This document shows positions 1 to 6,180 of a stretch of DNA of 13,505 nt, in pieces. Source of the stretch: Oscillospiraceae bacterium. GTDB lineage: Bacteria > Bacillota > Clostridia > Oscillospirales > Oscillospiraceae. Below the pieces are notes generated by a model that had not been told where the DNA came from, ran no database searches, and worked only from the letters and a program-made list of their open reading frames with translations. Every line of letters starts with the position of its first letter. Position 1 is the stretch's first letter. The DNA lies in contig JAFTGG010000027.1 of NCBI GenBank assembly GCA_017458025.1, positions 1 to 13,505 on the forward strand, read 5' to 3'. Both the position numbers and the translations under genes were made by a program.

Positions 1-128
1 CGCTGCGCGAGGAGGTGCGCCGGCAGGAGTTCGGCGGCGCGTATGTGAAGAAGCACGCGAAGCTCGTGAATTGTACCCTCGGATACAAGGCGGGCGTCAT
101 CGGCGCGGCGCTGCTGGCGACGCAATAA
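1..128 (+). CDS. ROK-family kinase/regulator, C-terminal end only
   Basis: Only the last 41 codons are present, read from base 3 to a TAA at 126-128. The tail holds a Lys-rich stretch (YVKKHAKLV) followed by CTLGYKAGVIGAALLATQ. A closing Gly-x-x-x-Gly-Ala-Ala-Leu-Leu-Ala segment is typical of the C-terminus of ROK proteins (glucokinase, fructokinase, N-acetylmannosamine kinase and the NagC/XylR repressors), where it packs against the sugar-kinase fold. The catalytic and zinc-binding parts lie outside the window, so kinase and repressor cannot be told apart. It is followed by a hairpin-rich intergenic region and seems unrelated to the genes downstream. Confidence 0.6.
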   Translation, partial: LREEVRRQEFGGAYVKKHAKLVNCTLGYKAGVIGAALLATQ

Positions 129-130
129 TA

Positions 131-223
131 CTGAAATGCATGAAAAAGTAGAAGTATTCTACTTTTTATAGCGCCGCAAGGCGCGTTGCATTTCGTATGA
201 GACGCGCCGATGTGCGTAGCACA
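131..223. repeat. Dense hairpin cluster (three-way-junction-like)
   Basis: Almost every base can pair. An outer stem (GAAATGCA 133-140 with TGCATTTC 187-194) encloses two perfect hairpins: 143-153/157-167 (11 bp, 3-base loop) and 171-175/180-184 (5 bp, GCAA loop). A rival stem, GGCGCGT 180-186 with ACGCGCC 202-208, excludes the second hairpin and the outer stem. TGTGC 211-215 pairs with GCACA 219-223. The 143-167 hairpin, with A and T tracts on its flanks, could terminate the ROK gene on the plus strand. The rest may be a structured RNA or the remnant of a small repeat element; the sequence alone does not decide. Confidence 0.5.
143..167 (+). terminator. Candidate terminator of the ROK gene
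   Basis: A perfect 11-bp stem (AAAAAGTAGAA / TTCTACTTTTT) with a 3-base loop begins 15 bases after the ROK stop codon. Its right arm ends in five T. The A tract on the left arm makes it potentially bidirectional. The stem is AT-rich and so only moderately stable. Confidence 0.5.
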
Positions 224-227
224 GCGG

Positions 228-258
228 CTGCAATGAAAATATCTTATTTTCATTGCAG
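228..258. terminator. 14-bp perfect hairpin at the end of the decayed sensor gene
   Basis: The arms 228-241 and 245-258 are perfectly complementary around a 3-base loop (242-244). The minus-strand reading frame of the pseudogene stops inside it (TGA at 250-252). It may act as a terminator for minus-strand transcription, though no clean T tract follows. It may instead mark the breakpoint where the 3' part of the sensor gene was lost. Confidence 0.45.
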
Positions 259-934
259 AATCGTATCATACAGCGCGTAGTCGGGGTGGTCGGGCAGCGA
301 GGAATGATAGACCTTCTCGACCTGCGGGTGGATCATCGGGGCAAAGCGGATATTGTCCTTTAAAACCGTGATCTCACAGTTGACAAGACTCTTGACAGTC
401 TCCATCCACGCCGTGTCTTCCATGCTGAAGCCCACCGCAATGGCGCCCGACATAAAGTTCTCGTCAAAGGGCGCCGCATACAGCGCGACCAGCGCGTCGC
501 CGTCTCGGACGACGCCGCGATAGATCTTCCCCTGCGCGACGGCCGTCATATCAAACGAGGCCAGCGGGCACGCGTCGCTTTAAAGCAAGATGCCGCCCTG
601 CTTGCCGGAAGCCACGATAAACGCATACTCTCCGCTGCCGGAAGCGCTCCAGAGGCGTGCGGCGGACGCACGTCGCCCAACCGCAGATAATTGGTAAAAT
701 CGCTGTTGCCCGCCCAGCTCGCGTGCTCGGCAGAAAGCCGATCCAGCTCGGCGTCCAGATTGTTTTGGAGCACGTCCATACCGACGCGGGCGCGCTCCAC
801 AACGATGGAGTTGCTGTACTCCCGAAAATTCAACCGCGCCACGGTGACGATCAAAACTACGGTGAGAGCGAGGGCGCGGTGGAGATCAGCATGATCTGTG
901 TTCCGACGCGCTTGAAAAGACTGAGCTTTTTCAT
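250..934 (-). pseudogene. Decayed, truncated membrane sensor (chemoreceptor-like)
   Basis: Reading the minus strand from ATG 932-934 gives MKKLSLFKRVGTQIMLISTA, the start of a membrane anchor. The frame then shifts near 872-878 and continues as ALALTVVLIIVTVARLNF and an extracytoplasmic helical part (LQNNLDAELDRLSAEHASW). A second shift near 655-662 leads to RLWSASGSGEYAFIVASGK. A TAA at 580-582 follows, and then about 110 more in-frame codons rich in Cache-like sensor sequence up to the stop at 250. Three frames are used in order and the protein logic is continuous, so this is one gene with two frameshifts and a nonsense codon. No HAMP or methyl-accepting domain remains. The architecture (N-terminal helix, helical stretch, alpha/beta sensor) resembles chemoreceptor or histidine-kinase input domains. 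The closest family cannot be fixed from sequence alone. Confidence 0.65.
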
Positions 935-953
935 TTCCTCTACTCCCTGCTGT

Positions 954-998
954 CGGAATCGGCTAAGTTGACCTTAACCGATTCCGGCATATCATGCC
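954..998. repeat. Inverted repeat upstream of the decayed sensor gene
   Basis: CGGAATCGGCTAAG (954-967) and CTTAACCGATTCCG (973-986) form a 14-bp stem with one G-T type mismatch and a 5-base loop. A smaller dyad, CGGCAT/ATGCCG around ATC, lies next to it (about 985-999). It sits about 20 bases before the pseudogene start and about 100 bases past the rpoN stop. It could be an rpoN terminator without a good T tract, or an operator for the lost gene. Confidence 0.5.
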
Positions 999-1089
999 GT
1001 CGTGGGATATGCAAGCTTTTTCGGCATTTTTTCGCCGTACCGCAAATATTTATGCATTGATAGAAAGGGCACGCCGCAGCCGGAAGGGA

Positions 1090-2451
1090 TCAGCCGCCAA
1101 AGCCGCGATTGCCCTTCTTCCTCTGAAACGCGGCGGGAATACGCAGCTCCGCCCGATACTTGGCCACCGTCCGCCGCGTGATGGGAATACCGCTTTTTGT
1201 CAGTTGCTCCGCCAGCCGTTGATCGCTCAACGGCGCGGCGGAGCTTTCCTGTTCAATCAGCGCAAAAAGCCGCCTTTGAACCGCCTGTCGGGACACGCCG
1301 TTCGTCATCGCGCGGCTGAAAAAGTACCGGAGCGGATAAACTCCCAGGCGGCATTGCAGATATTTGCCGCTGACGGCGCGGGACACGGTGGATACGCTGA
1401 GTCCCAGCCGCGCGGCAAGCGACGTGAGCTGCATGGGCGCCAATTCCTCGGTCCTGCCCATGAAGAATCTCTGCTGCGTATCCACAACGGCCTGCGCGCA
1501 GCGCAGCAGCGTCGCGCCTCGCTGCTCAAGACCCGAGAGCAGCGCCTGCGCGTCCCGCAGCTTTTGGCGCAGATAATCCGCAAGCTCCTTACTGCCCTCC
1601 TGCTTCATCAGTGCCGAATAATACGCGCTGATGCGAAACTGCGGCATATCGTACCGATTCAAAACGGCTTCCGGCCACCCGTCCTCCCGCTCGACCACAT
1701 AGACGTCCGGACGCGCGAAAACAGCGGTTTCCGCCGCATGAAACGTGCTGAGCGGATACGGGTCAAGCGCTGTGATCTGCGCCTGCGCTATATCCAGCTC
1801 CGCCTCCGATATCCTCAGCTTCCGGCAGATCGCATCGCGCTGTCCGCGCCCCAGCTCCGGCAGGCAGCTTTCCACGACCGCCAAGGCCGCCGGAGACGCC
1901 TGCTCCGTCCGGCCAAGCTGGAGCAGCAGGCAATCCCGCAGATCGTATGCGCCGACTCCGGCGGGTTCAAGGCTCCGAAGCGTCCGAAGCGCCTGCCTGC
2001 CCAGCTCGGGCGGAACGTTCATATCCATGAGGCCGTCCACGTCCTCCCGCGCAAGATACCCGTTCTCGTCGAGAAGCTCGACCAGATATTTGCAAAGCAG
2101 CAGCAACGGTTCTTCCAAGCGCAGGCGCTCCAATTGATCGAACAAAAACATCCGCGCGCTGCTGAGCATCAGGTCCGCCGCGCCCTGCTCCGGCGCCCAT
2201 GCGTCCGCTTGTATATGGATAGGCGCGGCGACGTCGGTCAGCCACGCGGCACGGCTGCGCAGTTCCGCATATTCCTGCGCCAATTCGGCGTCGGGAATAT
2301 GCTCCAGCACCGGATTCTCCTCCGCCGCGCGCGCGACATAGTCCGACACGTCGAGCGCGCTCATTTGCAGCAGTTTCATACGCAGCAGCATCTGCGGATT
2401 GAGCCGCAGCTCTTGCCGCTGTTCGGTTTTCAGGGTGAGCGGTTCCGCCAT
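1090..2451 (-). CDS. rpoN: RNA polymerase sigma-54 factor (RpoN)
   Basis: A 453-residue protein, normal length for RpoN. Residues 1-50 are the Gln/Leu-rich region I (TLKTEQRQELRLNPQMLLRM, then SALDVSDYVARAAEENPVLE) that contacts the AAA+ activator. Residues about 90-250 are the core-binding region, with the LEPAGVGAYDLRDCLLLQL signature near 161-179. A helix-turn-helix lies at about 341-366 (LAARLGLSVSTVSRAVSGKY) with VYPLRYFFSR following. The RpoN box that reads the -24 element is at about 425-434 (TRRTVAKYRA). The start is fixed by GGGAGG at 2458-2463, 6 bases before the ATG. Sigma-54 cannot open promoters without an activator ATPase, and one is encoded immediately upstream on the same strand. 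The divergent operon has a -24/-12 promoter. The C-terminal tail after the RpoN box is short and basic (QRKKGNRGFGG). Whether this is the only rpoN of the genome is unknown. Confidence 0.95.
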   Translation of the reverse strand: MAEPLTLKTEQRQELRLNPQMLLRMKLLQMSALDVSDYVARAAEENPVLEHIPDAELAQEYAELRSRAAWLTDVAAPIHIQADAWAPEQGAADLMLSSARMFLFDQLERLRLEEPLLLLCKYLVELLDENGYLAREDVDGLMDMNVPPELGRQALRTLRSLEPAGVGAYDLRDCLLLQLGRTEQASPAALAVVESCLPELGRGQRDAICRKLRISEAELDIAQAQITALDPYPLSTFHAAETAVFARPDVYVVEREDGWPEAVLNRYDMPQFRISAYYSALMKQEGSKELADYLRQKLRDAQALLSGLEQRGATLLRCAQAVVDTQQRFFMGRTEELAPMQLTSLAARLGLSVSTVSRAVSGKYLQCRLGVYPLRYFFSRAMTNGVSRQAVQRRLFALIEQESSAAPLSDQRLAEQLTKSGIPITRRTVAKYRAELRIPAAFQRKKGNRGFGG

Positions 2452-2482
2452 TGGCTGCCTCCCTTGTCATACTATAATCAGG

Positions 2483-2531
2483 TAAAAAGCTTACGGCACG
2501 ATAAAAAGATACCATAAATGTAAGCTTTTTA
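2483..2531 (-). repeat. 12-bp inverted repeat between activator and rpoN
   Basis: TAAAAAGCTTAC (2483-2494) and GTAAGCTTTTTA (2520-2531) are perfectly complementary with 25 bases between them. Read on the minus strand, the second arm ends in a T run, so this could be a partial terminator after the activator gene that tunes readthrough into rpoN. It could also be a spaced operator. No convincing -35/-10 pair for rpoN was found in this gap; ACTATA at 2471-2476 (minus TATAGT) lies too near the ribosome binding site. Confidence 0.45.
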
Positions 2532-2544
2532 TATGAGTTTCGTA

Positions 2545-4194
2545 TCAGAAGATGATGCCGTATTTGCGAATACGGTACTGAAGGCTCTGCCGCAAGATGC
2601 CGAGCGTCTTCGCCGTCAGCGAGATGTTGTTCCCGCAGCGGTCCAGCGCCTTGAGCAATACCGCGTGTTCATAATCGTCCAAAAGACTCTGCAGCGTACA
2701 GCCGGAAAAGTCGATCTGCTCCAACGCGGAGTCAGGCGCGGGGCGGCTTTTGACCAGATAGGACGGAAGATGCTCCGTCTGCAGGACATTTCCGTCCGCA
2801 ACGTTTTGCGCATAGTCGATCACATGGAACAGCTCGCGCACATTGCCGGGCCACGAGTATCCGCGGAAAAGCTCCATCACGTCGGGCGATACCGATGTGA
2901 TGTTGTGGATAAATTGGTGCGAGGTCGCCGCGAGGTGGTATTCGATCAATTCCATCAGGTCCTCCATGTGCTCCCGCAGGGGCGGCAGCTCGATGGTCAC
3001 GGTGGAAAGGCGGTAAAACAGGTCGCGCCGGAAACGGTTCTCCGTCACCGCGCGGAACGGGTCTTCATTGCAGGACGAGATGATTCGCACATCCGCCTCG
3101 ATATCCTTCGTACTGCCGAGGCGGCGGAACACCTTTTCCTGAATCACGCGCAAAATCTTGGACTGCATGGACAGGCTCATGGAGTTGAGCTCGTCGAGGA
3201 AGATCGTGCCGCCCTCGGCCTCCTCAAAATAGCCCGCCTGATTTTCGCTGCCGGTGAAACTGCCATTCTGCGTACCGAATAAAATGCTCTCAATCAACGG
3301 CTCCGGCACCGCCGCGCAGTTGACGGCAAGGAATTTCTTGCCGTGCCGGCGGCTGGCGCGATGGATGCTTTGGGCAAATATCTCCTTGCCCGTGCCGGTC
3401 TCTCCCACGAGCATGACGGACGCGTCCTGCGCCGCCACGCGTCGGGCGAGCTGCACCGCCTCGCGCAGCTTTTGGTCGTGCCCGATCACATGGTCAAAGG
3501 TGTAGCCGGAGAAGCTGACCGCCGGCGTGCGCGCGGAATAATTCTTGAGCGCCCGCCCCGTGGACTCCAGCCGCCCGATCCACTCGCGGAGGATCTCCTC
3601 TGTCTGCTCATAAGTAATGGCGCCCATCAGTTCGCCGTCACGGTAAATGGGATAGGAGGTATTGGCTGTCACGATATCTGTGCCGTCCGGCACGCTGAAG
3701 CGGTCCACGCGGTCGATCACCGGCGCGCCGGTACGCAGCGCCGTCATCGTCGTGCTGACGTCCTCGCTCAGGCTGTACAGGTCGAGCAGATGGCGCCCCT
3801 CGATTTCCAGCCCGTCCGGGATACGGGAAATACGGCGGCTGGAACGGTTGAAAAAGACGGCGCGGGCGTCCTTGTCGTAAATCTGCACGCCTTCAAAGAG
3901 CTGATCCAATGCGCGCGCAAGGAGCTCCGACTTGTCGTCGGTCCGTGAAAGCAGCAAGTACCGTCCGCCCTCCGGCGCGGGCAGAAACGCAAAGGAGAAC
4001 GTATCGTCGTCCCACGAAAATGTTCCCTCGCGCTCGCCCTCCGGCAGCGGCAGACACTCCGATATCGGAATCCCGCGTTCCACCCAGCTATCCACCAGCG
4101 GCGCGAACAGGGAGTTCAGCCGCTCGTTGCTCCATGACACGGACAGCGGCTCGTCCGCTCCGTTGAGCAGCAGCATGATATCGTAACAGGCCAT
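2545..4194 (-). CDS. Sigma-54-dependent transcriptional activator, RocR-like (PAS, AAA+, Fis HTH)
   Basis: A 549-residue enhancer-binding protein. Residues 1-95 are an N-terminal region I do not recognise. Residues about 96-200 look like a PAS sensor (LDQLFEGVQIYDKDARAVFF), so the inducer is probably sensed directly. The AAA+ domain spans about 233-470, with Walker A GETGTGKE at 264-271, the sigma-54 contact loop GSFTGS at 311-316 (consensus GAFTGA), Walker B GTIFLDE at 329-335 and WPGNVREL near 448-455. A Fis-type helix-turn-helix ends the protein (about 515-546, LTAKTLGILRQSLQYRIRKY), as in RocR of Bacillus. The chosen ATG at 4192-4194 has GGAGG 9 bases upstream and lies about 25 bases after a consensus promoter. 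The frame stays open to 4362, but that extension would run upstream of the promoter. It is divergent from the transporter/lyase operon with a -24/-12 promoter, which it most likely controls. Confidence 0.9.
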   Translation of the reverse strand: MACYDIMLLLNGADEPLSVSWSNERLNSLFAPLVDSWVERGIPISECLPLPEGEREGTFSWDDDTFSFAFLPAPEGGRYLLLSRTDDKSELLARALDQLFEGVQIYDKDARAVFFNRSSRRISRIPDGLEIEGRHLLDLYSLSEDVSTTMTALRTGAPVIDRVDRFSVPDGTDIVTANTSYPIYRDGELMGAITYEQTEEILREWIGRLESTGRALKNYSARTPAVSFSGYTFDHVIGHDQKLREAVQLARRVAAQDASVMLVGETGTGKEIFAQSIHRASRRHGKKFLAVNCAAVPEPLIESILFGTQNGSFTGSENQAGYFEEAEGGTIFLDELNSMSLSMQSKILRVIQEKVFRRLGSTKDIEADVRIISSCNEDPFRAVTENRFRRDLFYRLSTVTIELPPLREHMEDLMELIEYHLAATSHQFIHNITSVSPDVMELFRGYSWPGNVRELFHVIDYAQNVADGNVLQTEHLPSYLVKSRPAPDSALEQIDFSGCTLQSLLDDYEHAVLLKALDRCGNNISLTAKTLGILRQSLQYRIRKYGIIF

Positions 4195-4225
4195 TGCGGT
4201 TCGCCTCCGTACTTTTTTCAGCGAC

Positions 4226-4254
4226 AGTCTATCCCGCTTCCGCGGGCTTGTCAA
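4226..4254 (-). promoter_or_regulatory. Sigma-A promoter of the activator gene
   Basis: On the minus strand, TTGACA (4249-4254) is followed by a 17-base spacer and TAGACT (4226-4231). That is a perfect -35, optimal spacing and a 4-of-6 -10. Transcription would start near 4219, about 25 bases before the ATG. The spacer contains a 5-bp dyad, CCCGC/GCGGG (4233-4237 and 4242-4246), a possible repressor site. Confidence 0.75.
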
Positions 4255-4271
4255 GCAAATACGCAGTAAAA

Positions 4272-4299
4272 TTTTGCACTTCGCAATGCATTTTTGCAC
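4272..4299. promoter_or_regulatory. Candidate activator binding sites (TTTTGCAC direct repeats)
   Basis: TTTTGCAC occurs at 4272-4279 and again at 4292-4299, exactly 20 bp apart, i.e. on the same face of the helix about two turns away. The first copy is part of a dyad, TTGC-N5-GCAA (4274-4286). The pair lies about 180-210 bp upstream of the -24/-12 promoter, the usual range for sigma-54 enhancer sites. It also lies just upstream of the activator's own -35, where it could mediate autoregulation. Confidence 0.4.
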
Positions 4300-4477
4300 G
4301 TTATCTTTGCCAAACCTGCCACCCCGTCCGGACCGTTTGATCGGCAATTTGTCGGATTGCATAAACGCCGTCCTCTTGTCGCGGATTTATCGAAAAAATG
4401 TCCTCCGCAAAAAGACATATCACATTCTTTCCGTCTAAATTGCCGAAAATAGCAAAAATTCTTTTTTGCGGCCAAGA

Positions 4478-4495
4478 TTGGCACGCTTTTTGCTT
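4478..4495 (+). promoter_or_regulatory. Sigma-54 (-24/-12) promoter of the transporter/lyase operon
   Basis: TTGGCACGCTTTTTGCTT matches the sigma-54 consensus TGGCACG-N4-TTGCW at every conserved base, with GG at 4480-4481 and GC at 4492-4493 separated by exactly 10 bases. Start of transcription is expected near 4505. The -24 element is the right half of a perfect dyad, GCCAA-GA-TTGGC (4471-4482), so another protein could mask it. Confidence 0.92.
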
Positions 4496-4514
4496 GCTAT
4501 TGATGGCATCAAAG

Positions 4515-4551
4515 AAAGGAGGCAAAGTGTGCCAAATTTTCTCCGGCACAC
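4515..4551 (+). promoter_or_regulatory. Distant Shine-Dalgarno plus stem-loop in the operon leader
   Basis: AAAGGAGG at 4515-4522 is the only strong ribosome site before the transporter, but it ends 38 bases before the ATG at 4561. In between, GTGTGCC (4527-4533) pairs perfectly with GGCACAC (4545-4551) around an 11-base loop. Folding would cut the effective distance to about 13 bases. No in-frame ATG, GTG or TTG lies between the site and 4561. A structured spacer that regulates translation is therefore possible. Confidence 0.55.
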
Positions 4552-4560
4552 GAGAAAATC

Positions 4561-6180
4561 ATGGGCAACGAAAAAGTAACCATCCGCAAGCCGGTATTCA
4601 TCACGATGGCGATCCTGTATGTCGCCATCATCGTACTCGGCCTTGCCGCTCCCGAGTGGTTCGCCACCGGCGAGGAGAGCATCGTCAACTTCGCCTGTCT
4701 CAATTTCGGCAGTCTCTATGATCTGCTGACGCTGGGTCTGGTATTCTTCTGCGTCTGGGTCATGTTCTCCAAGAAGGTCGGAGATATCCGCATCGGCGGC
4801 AAGGACGCCAAGCCGATCATGAGCAAGTGGAATTGGTTTGTTATCTCGCTCTGCGGCGGCATTGCGACGGGCATTGTCTTCTGGAGCATCGCGGAGCCGA
4901 TCACCCACTTCACCGAAGGTATTCCCGGGTTTGCCAACCTCTATGCCCCCGGCACGGAGCAGGGCGCGATGCTCGCGCTCGCGACGACCTATTTGCACTG
5001 GGGTATTTCCGAGTACGCGTACTACTGCGTCGCCGGTATCGCGATCGGCATCGCGGTCTACAACATGAAGCTCCCGTATCGCGTCAGCGCTTGCCTGTAT
5101 CCCATTCTCGGCAAGAAGGCAATGGGCGTCATCGGCACCATTGTCGACATTCTCTGCGTGTTCGGCCTTGCCGGCGGCGTCTCCGCCTCTCTGTGCGAGG
5201 GCGCGCTGCAGCTCGGCGCCGGTATCGGCATTCTCACCGGCCTGACCCCCGGCAATGTGATGTGGATCATTATCCTTGTCGCTACGGTCATCACCTTCAT
5301 CATCTCCAGCTACACCGGCATCGGCAAGGGCGTGCGCTTCCTCTCCGACAAGAACGCAAAGCTCTACATGGGCCTGATGGTCTTCGTGATCCTCTTCGGG
5401 CCGACGTCCTTTATCCTCAACAACGCCACGCAGGCGCTGGGCTTCCATGCCGAGCACTTCTTCACGCAGTCCACTTACCTGTCCGGCTACGATCAGGATA
5501 TGTGGCCGACCTGGTGGACGATCAACTATTGGAGCTGGATGATCGCCTACGCCCCGCTGATGGGCATCTTCCTCGCGAAGGTCGCCCGCGGCCGCACGCT
5601 GCGCGAGTTCACCATCTATAACTTCCTGCTGCCCGGCGGATTCGGTATCCTCTGGTTCGGCATCTTCGGCTCTTCCGCCATTTTCTACGAGATCAACGGC
5701 GGCGGCATCTATCAGAGCATGCAGGACCTCGGCACGGAGTCCGCGGTGTTCGCGTTCTTTAAGAACATGCCGCTGTCCTCGATCCTGAGCGTCATCTTCC
5801 TCTTCACCGCGTTCCTGTCCATCGTCACGCTCTGCGACTCGATGACCACGACGATCTCGTCGCTGTCCATCAACTCCAAGAACGCCGCGACGGCGGAGCC
5901 GCCCGCGAAGATCAAGATCTTCTGGGGCGTCACGGTCTCCCTCGTCTGCTTCGTCAACCTCGCCACCGCGAGCAGCGTCGGCAACGTCAGCGGTATCGAC
6001 GCGACCAAGCAGCTCGCCATTACGGCGGCGTTCCCGCTGCTGATCGTCATGATCCTCATGCTCATCAGCGGCGTCATGATGCTCCGCAACTATGAGAAGT
6101 ATGATACGGTCGACCACACCGAGACCTCTGTCGTCGATAAGGACCTCATCTGCGACTTTGACGAGGACGCGGTCATCTGA
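4561..6180 (+). CDS. BCCT-family (betaine/carnitine/choline-type) transporter
   Basis: A 539-residue inner-membrane protein with about 12 helices, full length for the BCCT family. Diagnostic parts are the glycine-rich helix with FWSIAEPITHF (about 107-117) and HWGISEYAYY (146-155). The family signature in helix 8 follows, WTINYWSWMIAYAPLMG then RGRTLREF (319-350), and last VTLCDSMTTTISSL (422-435). BCCT carriers import quaternary-ammonium zwitterions such as glycine betaine or carnitine. Aligned by eye to BetP, the aromatic substrate box is altered: Trp194 is Tyr152, Trp374 is Met327 and Trp377 is Tyr330, while Trp189 (Trp147) and Tyr197 (Tyr155) remain. A different, perhaps aromatic or imidazole-bearing, betaine is plausible. 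The C-terminus is short and acidic, without a BetP-like basic osmosensing tail. It is first in the sigma-54 operon, and its TGA overlaps the next ATG by one base, implying translational coupling with the first lyase. Confidence 0.93.
   Translation: MGNEKVTIRKPVFITMAILYVAIIVLGLAAPEWFATGEESIVNFACLNFGSLYDLLTLGLVFFCVWVMFSKKVGDIRIGGKDAKPIMSKWNWFVISLCGGIATGIVFWSIAEPITHFTEGIPGFANLYAPGTEQGAMLALATTYLHWGISEYAYYCVAGIAIGIAVYNMKLPYRVSACLYPILGKKAMGVIGTIVDILCVFGLAGGVSASLCEGALQLGAGIGILTGLTPGNVMWIIILVATVITFIISSYTGIGKGVRFLSDKNAKLYMGLMVFVILFGPTSFILNNATQALGFHAEHFFTQSTYLSGYDQDMWPTWWTINYWSWMIAYAPLMGIFLAKVARGRTLREFTIYNFLLPGGFGILWFGIFGSSAIFYEINGGGIYQSMQDLGTESAVFAFFKNMPLSSILSVIFLFTAFLSIVTLCDSMTTTISSLSINSKNAATAEPPAKIKIFWGVTVSLVCFVNLATASSVGNVSGIDATKQLAITAAFPLLIVMILMLISGVMMLRNYEKYDTVDHTETSVVDKDLICDFDEDAVI

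Larger units (their letters stand above)
4195..4560. promoter_or_regulatory. Divergent control region between activator and transporter operon
   Basis: This 366-base gap holds no gene. From left to right it carries the activator's ribosome site and sigma-A promoter (4226-4254) and paired TTTTGCAC repeats (4272-4299). Next come an 8-bp palindrome GTCCGGAC (4326-4333) and two related copies of TTGTC(GC)GGATT near 4349-4390. The sigma-54 promoter (4478-4495) and the operon leader with a hairpin follow. It is markedly more AT-rich than the flanking genes, which suits a bent enhancer region for sigma-54 activation. Confidence 0.75.

Noticed and set aside
2464..2500. Sigma-A promoter for rpoN with TATAGT at 2471-2476 (minus)
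   Set aside because: The start would fall on the Shine-Dalgarno, and no matching -35 is found at 16-18 bases.
994..2517. 507-codon plus-strand open frame across rpoN
   Set aside because: It is the antisense of a well-supported sigma-54 gene; the product is Arg/Gln-rich with no recognisable motif.
4195..4362. 56-residue N-terminal extension of the activator
   Set aside because: It would start upstream of the TTGACA-N17-TAGACT promoter; the later ATG has GGAGG at 9 bases and fits the predicted transcript start.
4527..4721. Possible leader peptide starting at GTG 4527 right after AAAGGAGG
   Set aside because: The spacing to the ribosome site is only 4 bases, the frame runs about 65 codons into the transporter in another phase, and the product is an Arg/His-rich shadow. 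A coupling role cannot be excluded, but nothing supports it.
4435..6117. Open frame of 560 codons on the minus strand opposite the transporter
   Set aside because: The product is Asp/Glu/Arg/His-rich low-complexity sequence typical of the antisense of a GC-rich hydrophobic gene; it has no ribosome site or domain.
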